A stretch of 64,000 nucleotides of DNA from RHKX01 sp963823275 (GTDB taxonomy: Bacteria > Actinomycetota > Thermoleophilia > Solirubrobacterales > 70-9), in NCBI GenBank assembly GCA_963823275.1, contig CAWGKW010000002.1:248001-312000 (forward strand), written 5' to 3'. Below are positions 55,388 to 62,631 of this stretch, one piece after another. The notes under the pieces are model-generated. The model saw only the letters and a list, made by a program, of their open reading frames with translations. It had not been told where the DNA came from and ran no database searches. Position 1 is the first letter of the stretch. Each line of letters opens with the position of its first letter. Both the position numbers and the translations under genes were made by a program.

Positions 55388-55406
55388 ATCAAATTTGATC
55401 TATACT
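55388..55406 (+). promoter_or_regulatory. Palindromic operator and -10 box of the HTH-nucleotidyltransferase pair
   Basis: ATCAAATTTGAT (55388-55399) is a perfect 12-bp palindrome, rare in this GC-rich window. TATACT (55401-55406) follows and lies 6 nt before the HTH start codon, which would give a leaderless mRNA. Binding of the HTH protein to its own promoter is inferred from this geometry. Confidence 0.5.
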
Positions 55407-55412
55407 GGGGCC

Positions 55413-55772
55413 ATGCGAAATGAGAGAGCCCCACGTTGCGGTCGCTTCCTTATCGAGGCCCGGCGCCGCCACGGCCTCAGCCAGACCCAGCTGGCTGAGC
55501 GGGTTGGGATGACCCAGACCAATATCAGTCGCATCGAGCGGGACAAGACTTCGCCATCTCTGCACACGCTGAATCGCCTGCTCGAGGCCATGGGAGAGAC
55601 TCTCCAGATCGCTGCGATTCCACTGCGGGAGCCGCCTCCAGGAGGTGGCAATGTCTCAATTCGGGATCTGCGCGCCGGCTTCGATGCACTGAGCTCCGAC
55701 CAGCGCATCGAGCAGGCGGCGATCCTGAGCAACGTCGCCAGCGAGCTCGCTGCAAGCAGGCCTCGGTCGTGA
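55413..55772 (+). CDS. XRE-family HTH protein, probable antitoxin/regulator of the downstream nucleotidyltransferase
   Basis: The 119-residue protein carries a clear Cro/C1-type helix-turn-helix: ARRRHGLSQTQLAERVGMTQ, then NISRIERDKTSPSLHTLNRLLEAMG. The C-terminal 50 residues are a Pro-rich link and a short helical tail. ATG 55413 lies just after a TATACT box and a palindrome, suggesting a leaderless, self-regulated transcript. Its stop overlaps the GTG of the nucleotidyltransferase (GTGA), so the two are translationally coupled. Confidence 0.85.
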   Translation: MRNERAPRCGRFLIEARRRHGLSQTQLAERVGMTQTNISRIERDKTSPSLHTLNRLLEAMGETLQIAAIPLREPPPGGGNVSIRDLRAGFDALSSDQRIEQAAILSNVASELAASRPRS

Positions 55773-56293
55773 GCGGGCGAGGCGCCAGGGGCGGCGACGC
55801 CGAAGTGCTCGACCCGCGGGGACTCTTCAAAGCCCTCGCCGAGGCGAAAGTCGACTACATCCTCGTCGGTGGCATGGCCGTCGCCGCCCATGGAGCTCCC
55901 CGAGCCACGGAGGATCTTGACATCTGCCCTGACCCTGACGAGGCCAACCTCAGGCGCCTGGCCGACTTCCTCCAGGTCGTCGATGCCCGGAACATGGACG
56001 AGGACGCGTTTGAGCCCGGCGAGCTCCCACCTCACGACTTCGATGGGCTGCGCGGCGGCGGCAACTTCCGACTGCTCACCCGTCTCGGCAGGTTGGACGT
56101 CATGCAATACCTTCGCCCGTTCGAGGAGCGCACCTGGGAGCTCCTGGATAGGCACGCGGAGCCGCGTCGGGTCTTCGGGCATCAGATCCGGGTCTGTGGC
56201 TACCAGGACCTGATCGACATGAAGAGCGCCGCCAACCGTGACCAGGACCGGGTCGACATCAACAGCATCAAGGCGGCTCGCCGAGAGCTCTGA
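55769..56293 (+). CDS. AbiEii/MNT-like nucleotidyltransferase-fold protein, putative toxin
   Basis: The 174-residue protein has the nucleotidyltransferase core: VDYILVGGMAVAAHG (GG at 34-35), PRATEDLDIC with Thr 47, Asp 49 and Asp 51 as the metal-binding pair, and a later acidic strand RLDVMQYLRPF. The C-terminal LIDMKSAANRDQDRVDI matches AbiEii/DUF1814-DUF6036-type proteins. Those with an antitoxin partner transfer nucleotides to tRNA or proteins. Here it pairs with an XRE regulator inside a tRNA-flanked island. Toxicity is inferred, not shown. Confidence 0.8.
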   Translation: MSGRGARGGDAEVLDPRGLFKALAEAKVDYILVGGMAVAAHGAPRATEDLDICPDPDEANLRRLADFLQVVDARNMDEDAFEPGELPPHDFDGLRGGGNFRLLTRLGRLDVMQYLRPFEERTWELLDRHAEPRRVFGHQIRVCGYQDLIDMKSAANRDQDRVDINSIKAARREL

Positions 56294-56323
56294 GCCTCAC
56301 TCCAGAAGATCCGCGAGCCGTCG

Positions 56324-56356
56324 GGGGTCAGCGGTTCGAATCCGCTCGTCGGCTCT
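56324..56356 (+). repeat. Right attachment-site-like repeat
   Basis: A perfect 33-bp duplicate of 50660-50692 in the same orientation. It lacks the 5' part of any tRNA, so it is not a second gene. It lies 30 bp after the nucleotidyltransferase stop. Confidence 0.85.
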
Positions 56357-56420
56357 GGGGAAGTCCTGGAAAGCAGCCTGTTTCCGCTGATTGCCGAACC
56401 CTGCTGTAGGGCCAGCCTCG

Positions 56421-56699
56421 ATGAAGCCGAAGTTGCCTCTTCTTCTGGTCTTGGCCTGCACGGCGTTCCTCATTCTTCCGGGGGCCTCGCCTGCGTCGAC
56501 AGGTGGATGCGAGGCCTCCGGCTCCCAGATCCTCAAGCGCGAGCACGTTTCCTGCTCCGCGGCAAAGAAGGTGCTTAAGGAGTTCCTGGCGCTTAAGCCC
56601 ATCATCCCGTGGTTCTGCAATCCGAAGCCCTCGGGCGGGGGCTCCTGCACCTACGTTGTAGCCCAGCCGGGCAAGGAGCCCAACTTCAAGTACCGGTAG
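56421..56699 (+). CDS. Small secreted cysteine-containing protein
   Basis: The 92-residue precursor starts with a signal peptide (MKPKLPLLLVLACTAFLILPGASPAS). The mature part, about 65 residues, has four cysteines (GGCEAS, VSCSAAKK, WFCNPK, SCTYVV), which could form two disulfides. No family is recognised; similar small exported proteins are common in Solirubrobacterales. It lies 65 bp beyond the right repeat of the island, so it belongs to the chromosome side. Confidence 0.6.
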   Translation: MKPKLPLLLVLACTAFLILPGASPASTGGCEASGSQILKREHVSCSAAKKVLKEFLALKPIIPWFCNPKPSGGGSCTYVVAQPGKEPNFKYR

Positions 56700-56706
56700 C
56701 CGGGTC

Positions 56707-57192
56707 ACTCGCCAAGGTTCATCTCCTGGTCAGCGATCGGCTTCGCGGGCCGGGGGAGGACCTCGACGACGTCGGCCCCGCGCTGACGAAGGAGCTGGTG
56801 ATGACCTGCCGTCCCCTTGGGGCCGCCGAGGCGCTCGAGGCGGGTTTCCTGAACCGCGTGCTGCCGGCGGACGAGCTCGGCGGCGCCGTCGATGATCTGG
56901 CGACGACGCCGGCCGGCAAGCCGCGTCTGGCCCTCCTCGCACCAAGCGCCACACCAATGCCGTCACCGACGACATGGTCGAAATCGGGCGGAGCTGGTCC
57001 GACGCCGACGGCCTCCTGGCGGGGATGCGCGACCCCGAGGGGAACGAGTCCGCCGCGCGCTATCTGGAGCGGATCAGCGACGATCGCAAGAGCGCCGGCG
57101 GCGAACCGAAGGACGGCCAGGCGCCTGTGATCCGGCGAGATCCAGACAGGTCCGGCACGCATCTCCACGACGGCCCCACTCGACTGAACTGA
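56707..57192 (+). pseudogene. Enoyl-CoA hydratase remnant
   Basis: The segment ALTKELVMTCRPLGAAEALEAGFLNRVLP in one frame, joined to TKRHTNAVTDDMVEIGRSWSDADGLLAG in the next, is the C-terminal half of a crotonase-family enzyme. The frame changes near 56940 (one base missing). The catalytic N-terminal half with the oxyanion-hole glycines is absent, so this is a truncated and frameshifted relic. It ends at TGA 57190. Confidence 0.65.
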
Positions 57193-57207
57193 TCAGGAGC
57201 CGTTCAG

Positions 57208-58134
57208 GTGGGTGGGGCCAGACTCGCCTGCATGACAGCAATCGCATCCCCCCAGCAGCCGGCCCGTTCCCTCGGCCGGCACATGCTGAACAAGGTCCCC
57301 GAGGTCACCCTCTACTTCTGGATCATCAAGATCCTCTGTACGACGGTCGGAGAGACTGCCGCCGACTACCTCAACGACAACCTCGGCCTCGGCCTGACCA
57401 ACACGAGCTGGCTGATGGCGGGACTGCTCCTGGTCGTCCTGGCCTTCCAGTTCCGCTCCACAAAGTACGTACCGGGGATCTACTGGCTCGCGGTCGTGCT
57501 GATCAGCGTCGTCGGCACACTCGTCAGCGACAACCTCGTCGACAACCTCGGCGTCGCGCTGCAGACGACGACCATCGCCTTCTCGATCTGCCTCGCTGCG
57601 ACCTTCGCCGCCTGGTACGCGAGCGAGGGGACGCTCTCGATCCACACGATCGTGACCACCCGCCGCGAAGCCTTCTACTGGCTCGCGGTCCTGTTCACCT
57701 TCGCCCTGGGAACATCTGCCGGCGACCTGGTGGCCGAGCAGTTCGGCCTCGGCTATGGGGTCTCGGTGCTGATCTTCGCGGCCCTGATCGGGATCGTCAC
57801 GCTCGCCCACTACCGCTTCAGCCTCAACGCCGTGCTGGCCTTCTGGATCGCCTACATCCTGACCCGCCCACTCGGCGCCTCGATCGGCGACCTGATGTCG
57901 CAGCCGAAGGCCGACGGTGGCTGGGGGCTGGGGACGACGGTGACCAGCTTCATATTCCTGGCCACGATTCTCGCCCTGGTCGTCTACCTGACCGTCACCA
58001 GGGTCGACCTCGAGGAGGTCGAGGAGGATGAGACGGGCCATCTCCATGGCGAGTTCGAGCATGCGTCCGTCCGAGCACACGTCCATCCGGAAGCCGCTGC
58101 CGTGGACCGGCTGGGCGGCCCGGACCAGGCCTAG
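57208..58134 (+). CDS. COG4705-type multi-pass membrane protein
   Basis: The 308-residue protein has about eight hydrophobic helices arranged as four similar pairs. A recurring motif is G(E/D)xxAD(Y/L)L-x-D/E-x-LGLG (GETAADYLNDNLGLG, SDNLVDNLGVAL, GDLVAEQFGLGYG, GDLMSQPK). Such proteins (COG4705) are uncharacterised. The C-terminus is acidic and His-containing (DETGHLHGEFEH), which could bind a metal. GTG 57208 has AGGAG 8 nt upstream; ATG 57232 is the alternative. Its stop and that of the convergent kinase share the palindrome CTAG. Confidence 0.8.
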   Translation: MGGARLACMTAIASPQQPARSLGRHMLNKVPEVTLYFWIIKILCTTVGETAADYLNDNLGLGLTNTSWLMAGLLLVVLAFQFRSTKYVPGIYWLAVVLISVVGTLVSDNLVDNLGVALQTTTIAFSICLAATFAAWYASEGTLSIHTIVTTRREAFYWLAVLFTFALGTSAGDLVAEQFGLGYGVSVLIFAALIGIVTLAHYRFSLNAVLAFWIAYILTRPLGASIGDLMSQPKADGGWGLGTTVTSFIFLATILALVVYLTVTRVDLEEVEEDETGHLHGEFEHASVRAHVHPEAAAVDRLGGPDQA

Positions 58135-59480
58135 CCGGGAGCACGCCGAAGGCTCACGCGAATGCAGGCGCCCTCGCCCGAGTCGCTGACGACGTCGACG
58201 TCTCCGCCGAGCGCTCTGGCCAGGCGGCGTGACAGCGGTAGCCCCAGCCCGGTACCTGACCCGGACTCCGGGTTCCGCTGGGCCGAGCCCCGCCGGCCCG
58301 GCTCGAAGATCGCCGCAACCTCGGCCGGTTCGATGCCCGGGCCGTCATCGCGCACGATGATCGCGGGCTCGGGCCCTCCCTCTGAGTGAATCTCGACCTT
58401 CGTCCGGGCGTAGGCGCGTGCGTTCTCGATCACAGGCGCGAGAACCCGCTGCAGCGCTTCGGGACTCCCCTGGACCCAGATCGGCGTAGGGCTCGGTGCG
58501 GCCTCGATCACGATCTCGTTGCGGCCGGCCGATTCCTCGCTTGAGCGGACCGCCGCCATCAGCACCTCGTCGAGGTCACTGGAATCCCCGAGTTGGTCGG
58601 AACCGCCGGCCCGCGCCACCGACAGGAGCGTCTCGAGGATCTCGGTCAGCTCCTTGGACCGCGTCGAGATCCGCTCGAGCGAGTGGCGATAGGAATCCTC
58701 GTCGCGATTGCGGAGAAGCGCGACCTCGGCCTCAGCCGAGATCGAAGAGAGCGGCGTCCTCAGCTCATGTGAGATCTCGGCCGAGAAGTTGCGTTCGTGG
58801 CGAACCATCGCCGCCATCCGGTCGAGCATCCCGTCGAACGTCGCCGCGAGCTCGGTCAGCTCGTCCGTCGGTCCGCCCGGATTGAAGCGTCGATCGAGGT
58901 CATGCTCGCTCCAGTCGGCAGCGTCGGCGGTCATCCGAGCGACTGGCCTCAGGGCGCGATCGACCACCGATCGGGTTGCGACGGCGATCAGGATCAGTAC
59001 GACCAGGCCGAGCACCATCGACGCGACAAGGGCGTGCCTGGCCGTTCGCTCGTAGGGCTCGAGGGAAACTCCGGCAACCACCGTTCCGGCCGTCTGTCCG
59101 CTCGACTCGATCGGCGCGGCCTGCAGGCGGGTGTCGCCGTCGGAGTCCTCGACCTCGCCGCTGCCCTGGGCCGCAAGCGAGTTGGCGAGCTCGTCGGTGG
59201 ACCTGTCGACCAGGGGTCGCTCGATGTTCTTGCCGTTCGAGTAGATCCAGACCTGGGCGTCAGGGGCGCCATCGTCGGAGGTTTCGCGGACCGAGACCAC
59301 GCCACCCTTGACCTCGACACCCTCGAGGGCGGCCGACACTCGTGCGTCCAGCAGGCTGTTGGCATCGGCGCTGAGGCTGGAGCGCAGTGCGAGGTTGAAG
59401 AGGACGACGAGGACCAGCAGCGTCAGCGCCGAAATGGCGGTGACCGAGATCATCAGGCGTCGGCGCAGGCCGGACTTCAT
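58131..59480 (-). CDS. Sensor histidine kinase
   Basis: The 449-residue protein has a first membrane helix (MISVTAISALTLLVLVVLFNLAL), an outer sensor loop, a second helix (LVASMVLGLVVLILIAVATR), HAMP, and the H-box FSAEISHELRTPLSSI. The kinase core includes N-box PVIENARAYA, VRDDGPGIEP and GTGLGLPLSRR. Its ATG overlaps the response-regulator stop (ATGA). The order regulator-kinase and the neighbouring acidic exported protein and COG4705 protein suggest one signalling locus, perhaps sensing cations or envelope state. Confidence 0.93.
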   Translation of the reverse strand: MKSGLRRRLMISVTAISALTLLVLVVLFNLALRSSLSADANSLLDARVSAALEGVEVKGGVVSVRETSDDGAPDAQVWIYSNGKNIERPLVDRSTDELANSLAAQGSGEVEDSDGDTRLQAAPIESSGQTAGTVVAGVSLEPYERTARHALVASMVLGLVVLILIAVATRSVVDRALRPVARMTADAADWSEHDLDRRFNPGGPTDELTELAATFDGMLDRMAAMVRHERNFSAEISHELRTPLSSISAEAEVALLRNRDEDSYRHSLERISTRSKELTEILETLLSVARAGGSDQLGDSSDLDEVLMAAVRSSEESAGRNEIVIEAAPSPTPIWVQGSPEALQRVLAPVIENARAYARTKVEIHSEGGPEPAIIVRDDGPGIEPAEVAAIFEPGRRGSAQRNPESGSGTGLGLPLSRRLARALGGDVDVVSDSGEGACIRVSLRRAPG

Positions 59481-60160
59481 TCGAGCCTGTATCCAACTCC
59501 ATGCACGGTCTGGATCGTCGCCGAGCTGCCGAGTCCGGCGATCTTCCGGCGGATTCTGCCGACGTAGACGTCGAGCGTGTTGTCGTTGACGATCGCTCCC
59601 GAGGGCCAGGCCGCGGCGATCATCTCCCGGCGTCGCAGCGCCTGGCCGGGGCGTGAGGCGAGCGCCCCCAGCAGCCGGAACTCGGTGGGGGTCAGGTCGG
59701 CCTCACCGTTGGTCGTCCCGACCCTGTGACTCAGTGGGTCGAGGCGCAGGTCGCCGACCTCGGCCCGGCGCTCGATGTTCGAGCGCCGGGCCAGCGCCTG
59801 CAGTCGAGCCACGAGCTCCGCGAACTCGAAGGGCTTCGTCAGATAGTCGTCGCCCCCTGCCCCGAAGCCGAGCAGCCGGTCGCTGGCGGCATCGCTGGCG
59901 GTCAGAAACAGGACCGGAGAGTCGATGCCCTTCGTGCGCAGCGCCTGGCAGATGTCGCGGCCGTCGGAGTCCGGGAGGCCGATGTCGAGAACGATGAGGT
60001 CCGGCCTTTCCGCGTCCGCGAGATTCAGCGCCTCCGCGCCGCTGTGGGCCAATCTCACCGCGAAGCCCTCATCGCCGAGGCCCTGCTTGAGGACCCGCCG
60101 CAGGTCGGGATCGTCCTCGATCACGAGTACCCCTGCGAGGTTCATCAGCTCAACATCCAT
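59477..60160 (-). CDS. OmpR-family response regulator
   Basis: The 227-residue protein has a receiver domain with EDD near residue 15, Asp 59 in LIVLDIGLPDSDG, and FLTASDA plus YLTKPFEFAEL. A winged-helix domain follows (LTPTEFRLLGALASRPGQALRR, then NTLDVYVGRIRRKIAG). ATG 60145 (MNLAGVLVIEDD) is a likely alternative start. It is divergent from the acidic exported protein gene and coupled to the kinase. Confidence 0.92.
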   Translation of the reverse strand: MDVELMNLAGVLVIEDDPDLRRVLKQGLGDEGFAVRLAHSGAEALNLADAERPDLIVLDIGLPDSDGRDICQALRTKGIDSPVLFLTASDAASDRLLGFGAGGDDYLTKPFEFAELVARLQALARRSNIERRAEVGDLRLDPLSHRVGTTNGEADLTPTEFRLLGALASRPGQALRRREMIAAAWPSGAIVNDNTLDVYVGRIRRKIAGLGSSATIQTVHGVGYRLE

Positions 60161-60317
60161 CCGGGATCACCACAAGGCATCAACCACCAATTCTCCGCGC
60201 TCCGCCTGAAACGCTCCTGAACGAGGTCGGAATCGCGGGCGATCAGGAGAACGTCAGCTTCGCAGGCCGATACTCGTTCCAGATGGACCCACAAGCAAAC
60301 GGGTGAAAGGAAGTCAG

Positions 60318-60641
60318 ATGACGGAGAAGATGAAACGTCTGGTGGCGGCATGTGCGGCACTCGCCGCCCTCGCGCTCGGCGCGGCCGCCTACGCGACGGC
60401 TACGAACGGCGATGGTGACAGCCAGAGTGCCGCTCCGGCAGCGGAAGCACCCGAGGGCGCCCATGACTCCGACGGCTCAGCGGCCGCCGAGTCCGCCGAG
60501 GGCAACGAGTCGAGCGACTCAGCCGAGTCCGAGTCGGGCCAGGAGGCCGATCAGGCCGACTCAGCCGAGTCAGAGTCGGGCCACGAAGACAACGAAGCAG
60601 ATGGCTCCGAGGCCGGCGAGCGGGAGTCATCAGGCTCCTGA
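60318..60641 (+). CDS. Small exported acidic Ser/Glu/Asp-rich protein
   Basis: The 107-residue precursor has a signal peptide (KMKRLVAACAALAALALGAAAYA). The rest is low complexity, strongly acidic and disordered, with two copies of DSAESESG-[QH]-E. ATG 60318 follows an AAAGGAAG site about 6 nt upstream. It is divergent from the two-component system and may be its target. Cation binding is possible from composition, but unproven. Confidence 0.7.
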   Translation: MTEKMKRLVAACAALAALALGAAAYATATNGDGDSQSAAPAAEAPEGAHDSDGSAAAESAEGNESSDSAESESGQEADQADSAESESGHEDNEADGSEAGERESSGS

Positions 60642-60717
60642 GCGTCCCTCGCGGCACCGCCTGAAAGGGACCTGAATACGAGCGCCCGCACCGGTGCAGC
60701 CTGACTACGCTGCAGAC

Positions 60718-61680
60718 GTGTCCTACTTTCAAGCAATCGTCATCGCCGTCGTGCAGGGGATCACCGAGCTCTTCCCGATCTCGAGCCTCGGACACTCGGT
60801 GCTCGTTCCCGCCTGGTTCGGCGGGAGCTGGCAGACGCTGGTGACGCAGTCGTCACAGGGCAGCAGCGAGACGTCGTTCTACTTGGCCTACATCGTCGCG
60901 TTGCACGTTGCGACGGCGCTCGCCCTGCTCTGGTTCTTCCGGGCGGACTGGGTGCGCATCATCCGCGGGTTCTTCCGCACGCTGAGGGGTGTCGTGCGGA
61001 CGCGGCGACTGCCGGAGGAGGATGCCGACGCCCGGCTGGCGTGGCTGATCATCATTGCCACGATCCCTGTCGGGATCACCGGCCTCGCCCTGGAGCACAC
61101 CTTCCGAACGATCTTCGCCAAGCCGCTTGCGGCCAGCATCTTCCTGCTTCTCAACGGGTTGATCCTGCTCGCCGGAGAGCGCTTCCGTCGCCGCGCCTCG
61201 GTGGCGGCCGACGCGGCCGAGGCGCAGGCGTTCCAGCAGGCGCAGGCCGCCGGCACGCGCAGCGCGGAGGAGATCGCGCTCGCACGGGCTTCGGACGCCC
61301 GCCTCGCGCACATCACGGTCGGCGACAGCGTGCGGATCGGTCTGCTCCAAATCGCCGCGCTGCTGCCTGGAATCAGCCGCTCAGGCATCACAATGGTCGG
61401 CGGCCTGTGGCGCGGCCTCAGTCACGAGGACGCGGCACGCTTCGCCTTCCTCCTGGCCACCCCGGTGATCCTCGCCGCCGGGGTGCTCAAGCTTCCCAGC
61501 CTGGCGGGCGCTGCGGGCGATCAAATCCACGGCCAGGTCGCCGTCGGCTTCGTCGTCTGCGGCATCACCGCCTACATCTCGATCCGGTTCCTCGTGCGCT
61601 ACTTCGAGACGCGCACACTGACGCCGTTCGCCGTCTACAGCCTGATCATCGGGTTGGCGAGCGTCGCCCACTTCGCCTGA
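60718..61680 (+). CDS. uppP: Undecaprenyl-diphosphate phosphatase
   Basis: It recycles the lipid carrier for cell-wall synthesis and can confer bacitracin resistance. The 320-residue membrane protein shows the N-terminal QGITELFPISSLGHSVL motif (Glu and His of the active site) and the second motif LLPGISRSGITM. Between them is a longer charged loop (RFRRRASVAADAAEAQ) than in E. coli UppP. GTG 60718 starts the conserved part; a GTG at 60694 adds eight residues. Confidence 0.92.
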   Translation: MSYFQAIVIAVVQGITELFPISSLGHSVLVPAWFGGSWQTLVTQSSQGSSETSFYLAYIVALHVATALALLWFFRADWVRIIRGFFRTLRGVVRTRRLPEEDADARLAWLIIIATIPVGITGLALEHTFRTIFAKPLAASIFLLLNGLILLAGERFRRRASVAADAAEAQAFQQAQAAGTRSAEEIALARASDARLAHITVGDSVRIGLLQIAALLPGISRSGITMVGGLWRGLSHEDAARFAFLLATPVILAAGVLKLPSLAGAAGDQIHGQVAVGFVVCGITAYISIRFLVRYFETRTLTPFAVYSLIIGLASVAHFA

Positions 61681-61841
61681 CCGAGATCAGGACTTCCACC
61701 AACGAAGCGCCTGGTGGAGCATGCGGGAGGCGCATCGGTGGGGATTTTCGCGAGCCTGGAATTGGGCCCTGGAGCGGTCGTAGGCGGGACGGTCGAGCAG
61801 GGTTCTCGGCGCAGGTTGAGAGGGCAGGTACTCTGTCGGGC

Positions 61842-62054
61842 ATGCCTCAAGAAGCGACTCAAGAGCAGGTCCTGGAAGCGGCTCGGTCCCTCAACCGCGA
61901 CGAGGGTTTCACCCGCGAGGACGTCGCAGGGCAGTTGGGCCTCGAGATCTCGGAGATGCAACCGAGCTGGAAGGCGGCCAAGGAGGCCGGCCAGCTCCAG
62001 CAGGTCGGCAGTAACAAAGATGGCAAGCGCCTCTTTCGCCTCGCGGATCAATAG
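61842..62054 (+). CDS. Small winged-helix-like protein
   Basis: The 70-residue protein (MPQEATQEQVLEAARSLN, then FTREDVAGQLGLEISEMQPS and SNKDGKRLFRLAD) looks like a compact helix-turn-helix or winged-helix domain whose last strands pack as a wing. No membrane segment and no cysteines. DNA binding is inferred from pattern only. Confidence 0.6.
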   Translation: MPQEATQEQVLEAARSLNRDEGFTREDVAGQLGLEISEMQPSWKAAKEAGQLQQVGSNKDGKRLFRLADQ

Positions 62055-62149
62055 AGCCGCCCAGGCGACAGGGTCAGAGGCGGCGCGCGGAGCTGATGTC
62101 GAAGTCGGGCGCAACCTTCCGAGACCAAAGCCTTGACGCGATCCTCCAA

Positions 62150-62423
62150 CCAGCCGCCATGGTGGAGACGCCCACGAAGGAAGACGCCGACAACAACCTC
62201 TCTTTCCACCTGGCCCGCCTACGCTTCCCCGCACGCGATCTGAGCTTCACCGGATTTCCCCGTTCTTGCCCTGCCCGCCGGATTCAGTCCCGATTCGGGC
62301 ATGCCCGTCGGCGTCCAGCTCGCCGGACGCCCCGACAGCGAGGCGAAGCTGCTCCAGATCGGGATCGACTCCCAAGCCCACTTCCCCCACCACAGAAAAA
62401 AGCCACCGACCATCTTCGAGTAG
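62150..62423 (+). pseudogene. Amidase (amidase-signature family) C-terminal remnant
   Basis: LALPAGFSPDSGMPVGVQLAGRPDSEAKLLQIG is the typical C-terminal block of GatA-like amidases, ending at TAG 62421. The preceding piece (RDLSFTGFP) lies in another frame because of one extra C near 62260. The Ser-Ser-Lys catalytic part is absent, so this is a fragment. Confidence 0.55.
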
Positions 62424-62631
62424 TGGCTGTCTGGGGGTGGTTGAGCCTACGATGTCGGGCGCAGTCGATGGCCTCGAACAGAGCCAGCCGGTGTAGATCA
62501 CAGTGTCCACGAAAGCGGTTGAAGTCCAGACGTCGCTGACCCCCGTGGTGTGGTCCGTAACATGATTCCCAAGACCGCTGAGTGTTGTGAAAAAAACGCC
62601 GATCCGGCGATCCCTCTGCTAGGCTGACGAA

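Larger units (their letters stand above)
50660..56356. mobile_element. Putative tRNA-Thr-integrated genomic island (about 5.7 kb)
   Basis: The segment is bounded by two identical 33-bp copies of the tRNA-Thr 3' end in direct orientation, as left by tyrosine-recombinase integration. Between them are seven genes: two paralogous secreted proteins, DUF1348, MOSC, a CGNR regulator, and an HTH-nucleotidyltransferase pair. No integrase, excisionase or replication gene was seen, so the element may be cryptic, a remnant, or mobilised in trans. Confidence 0.7.

Noticed and set aside
50693..56323. Integrase or excisionase in the island
   Set aside because: I looked in all frames for tyrosine-recombinase motifs (R...HxxR...Y) and small excisionase-like HTH proteins and found none apart from the XRE regulator paired with the nucleotidyltransferase.
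56324..56356. Second tRNA-Thr gene
   Set aside because: Only the 3' part is present; there is no 5' acceptor strand, D arm or anticodon arm. It is a duplicate of the tRNA end.
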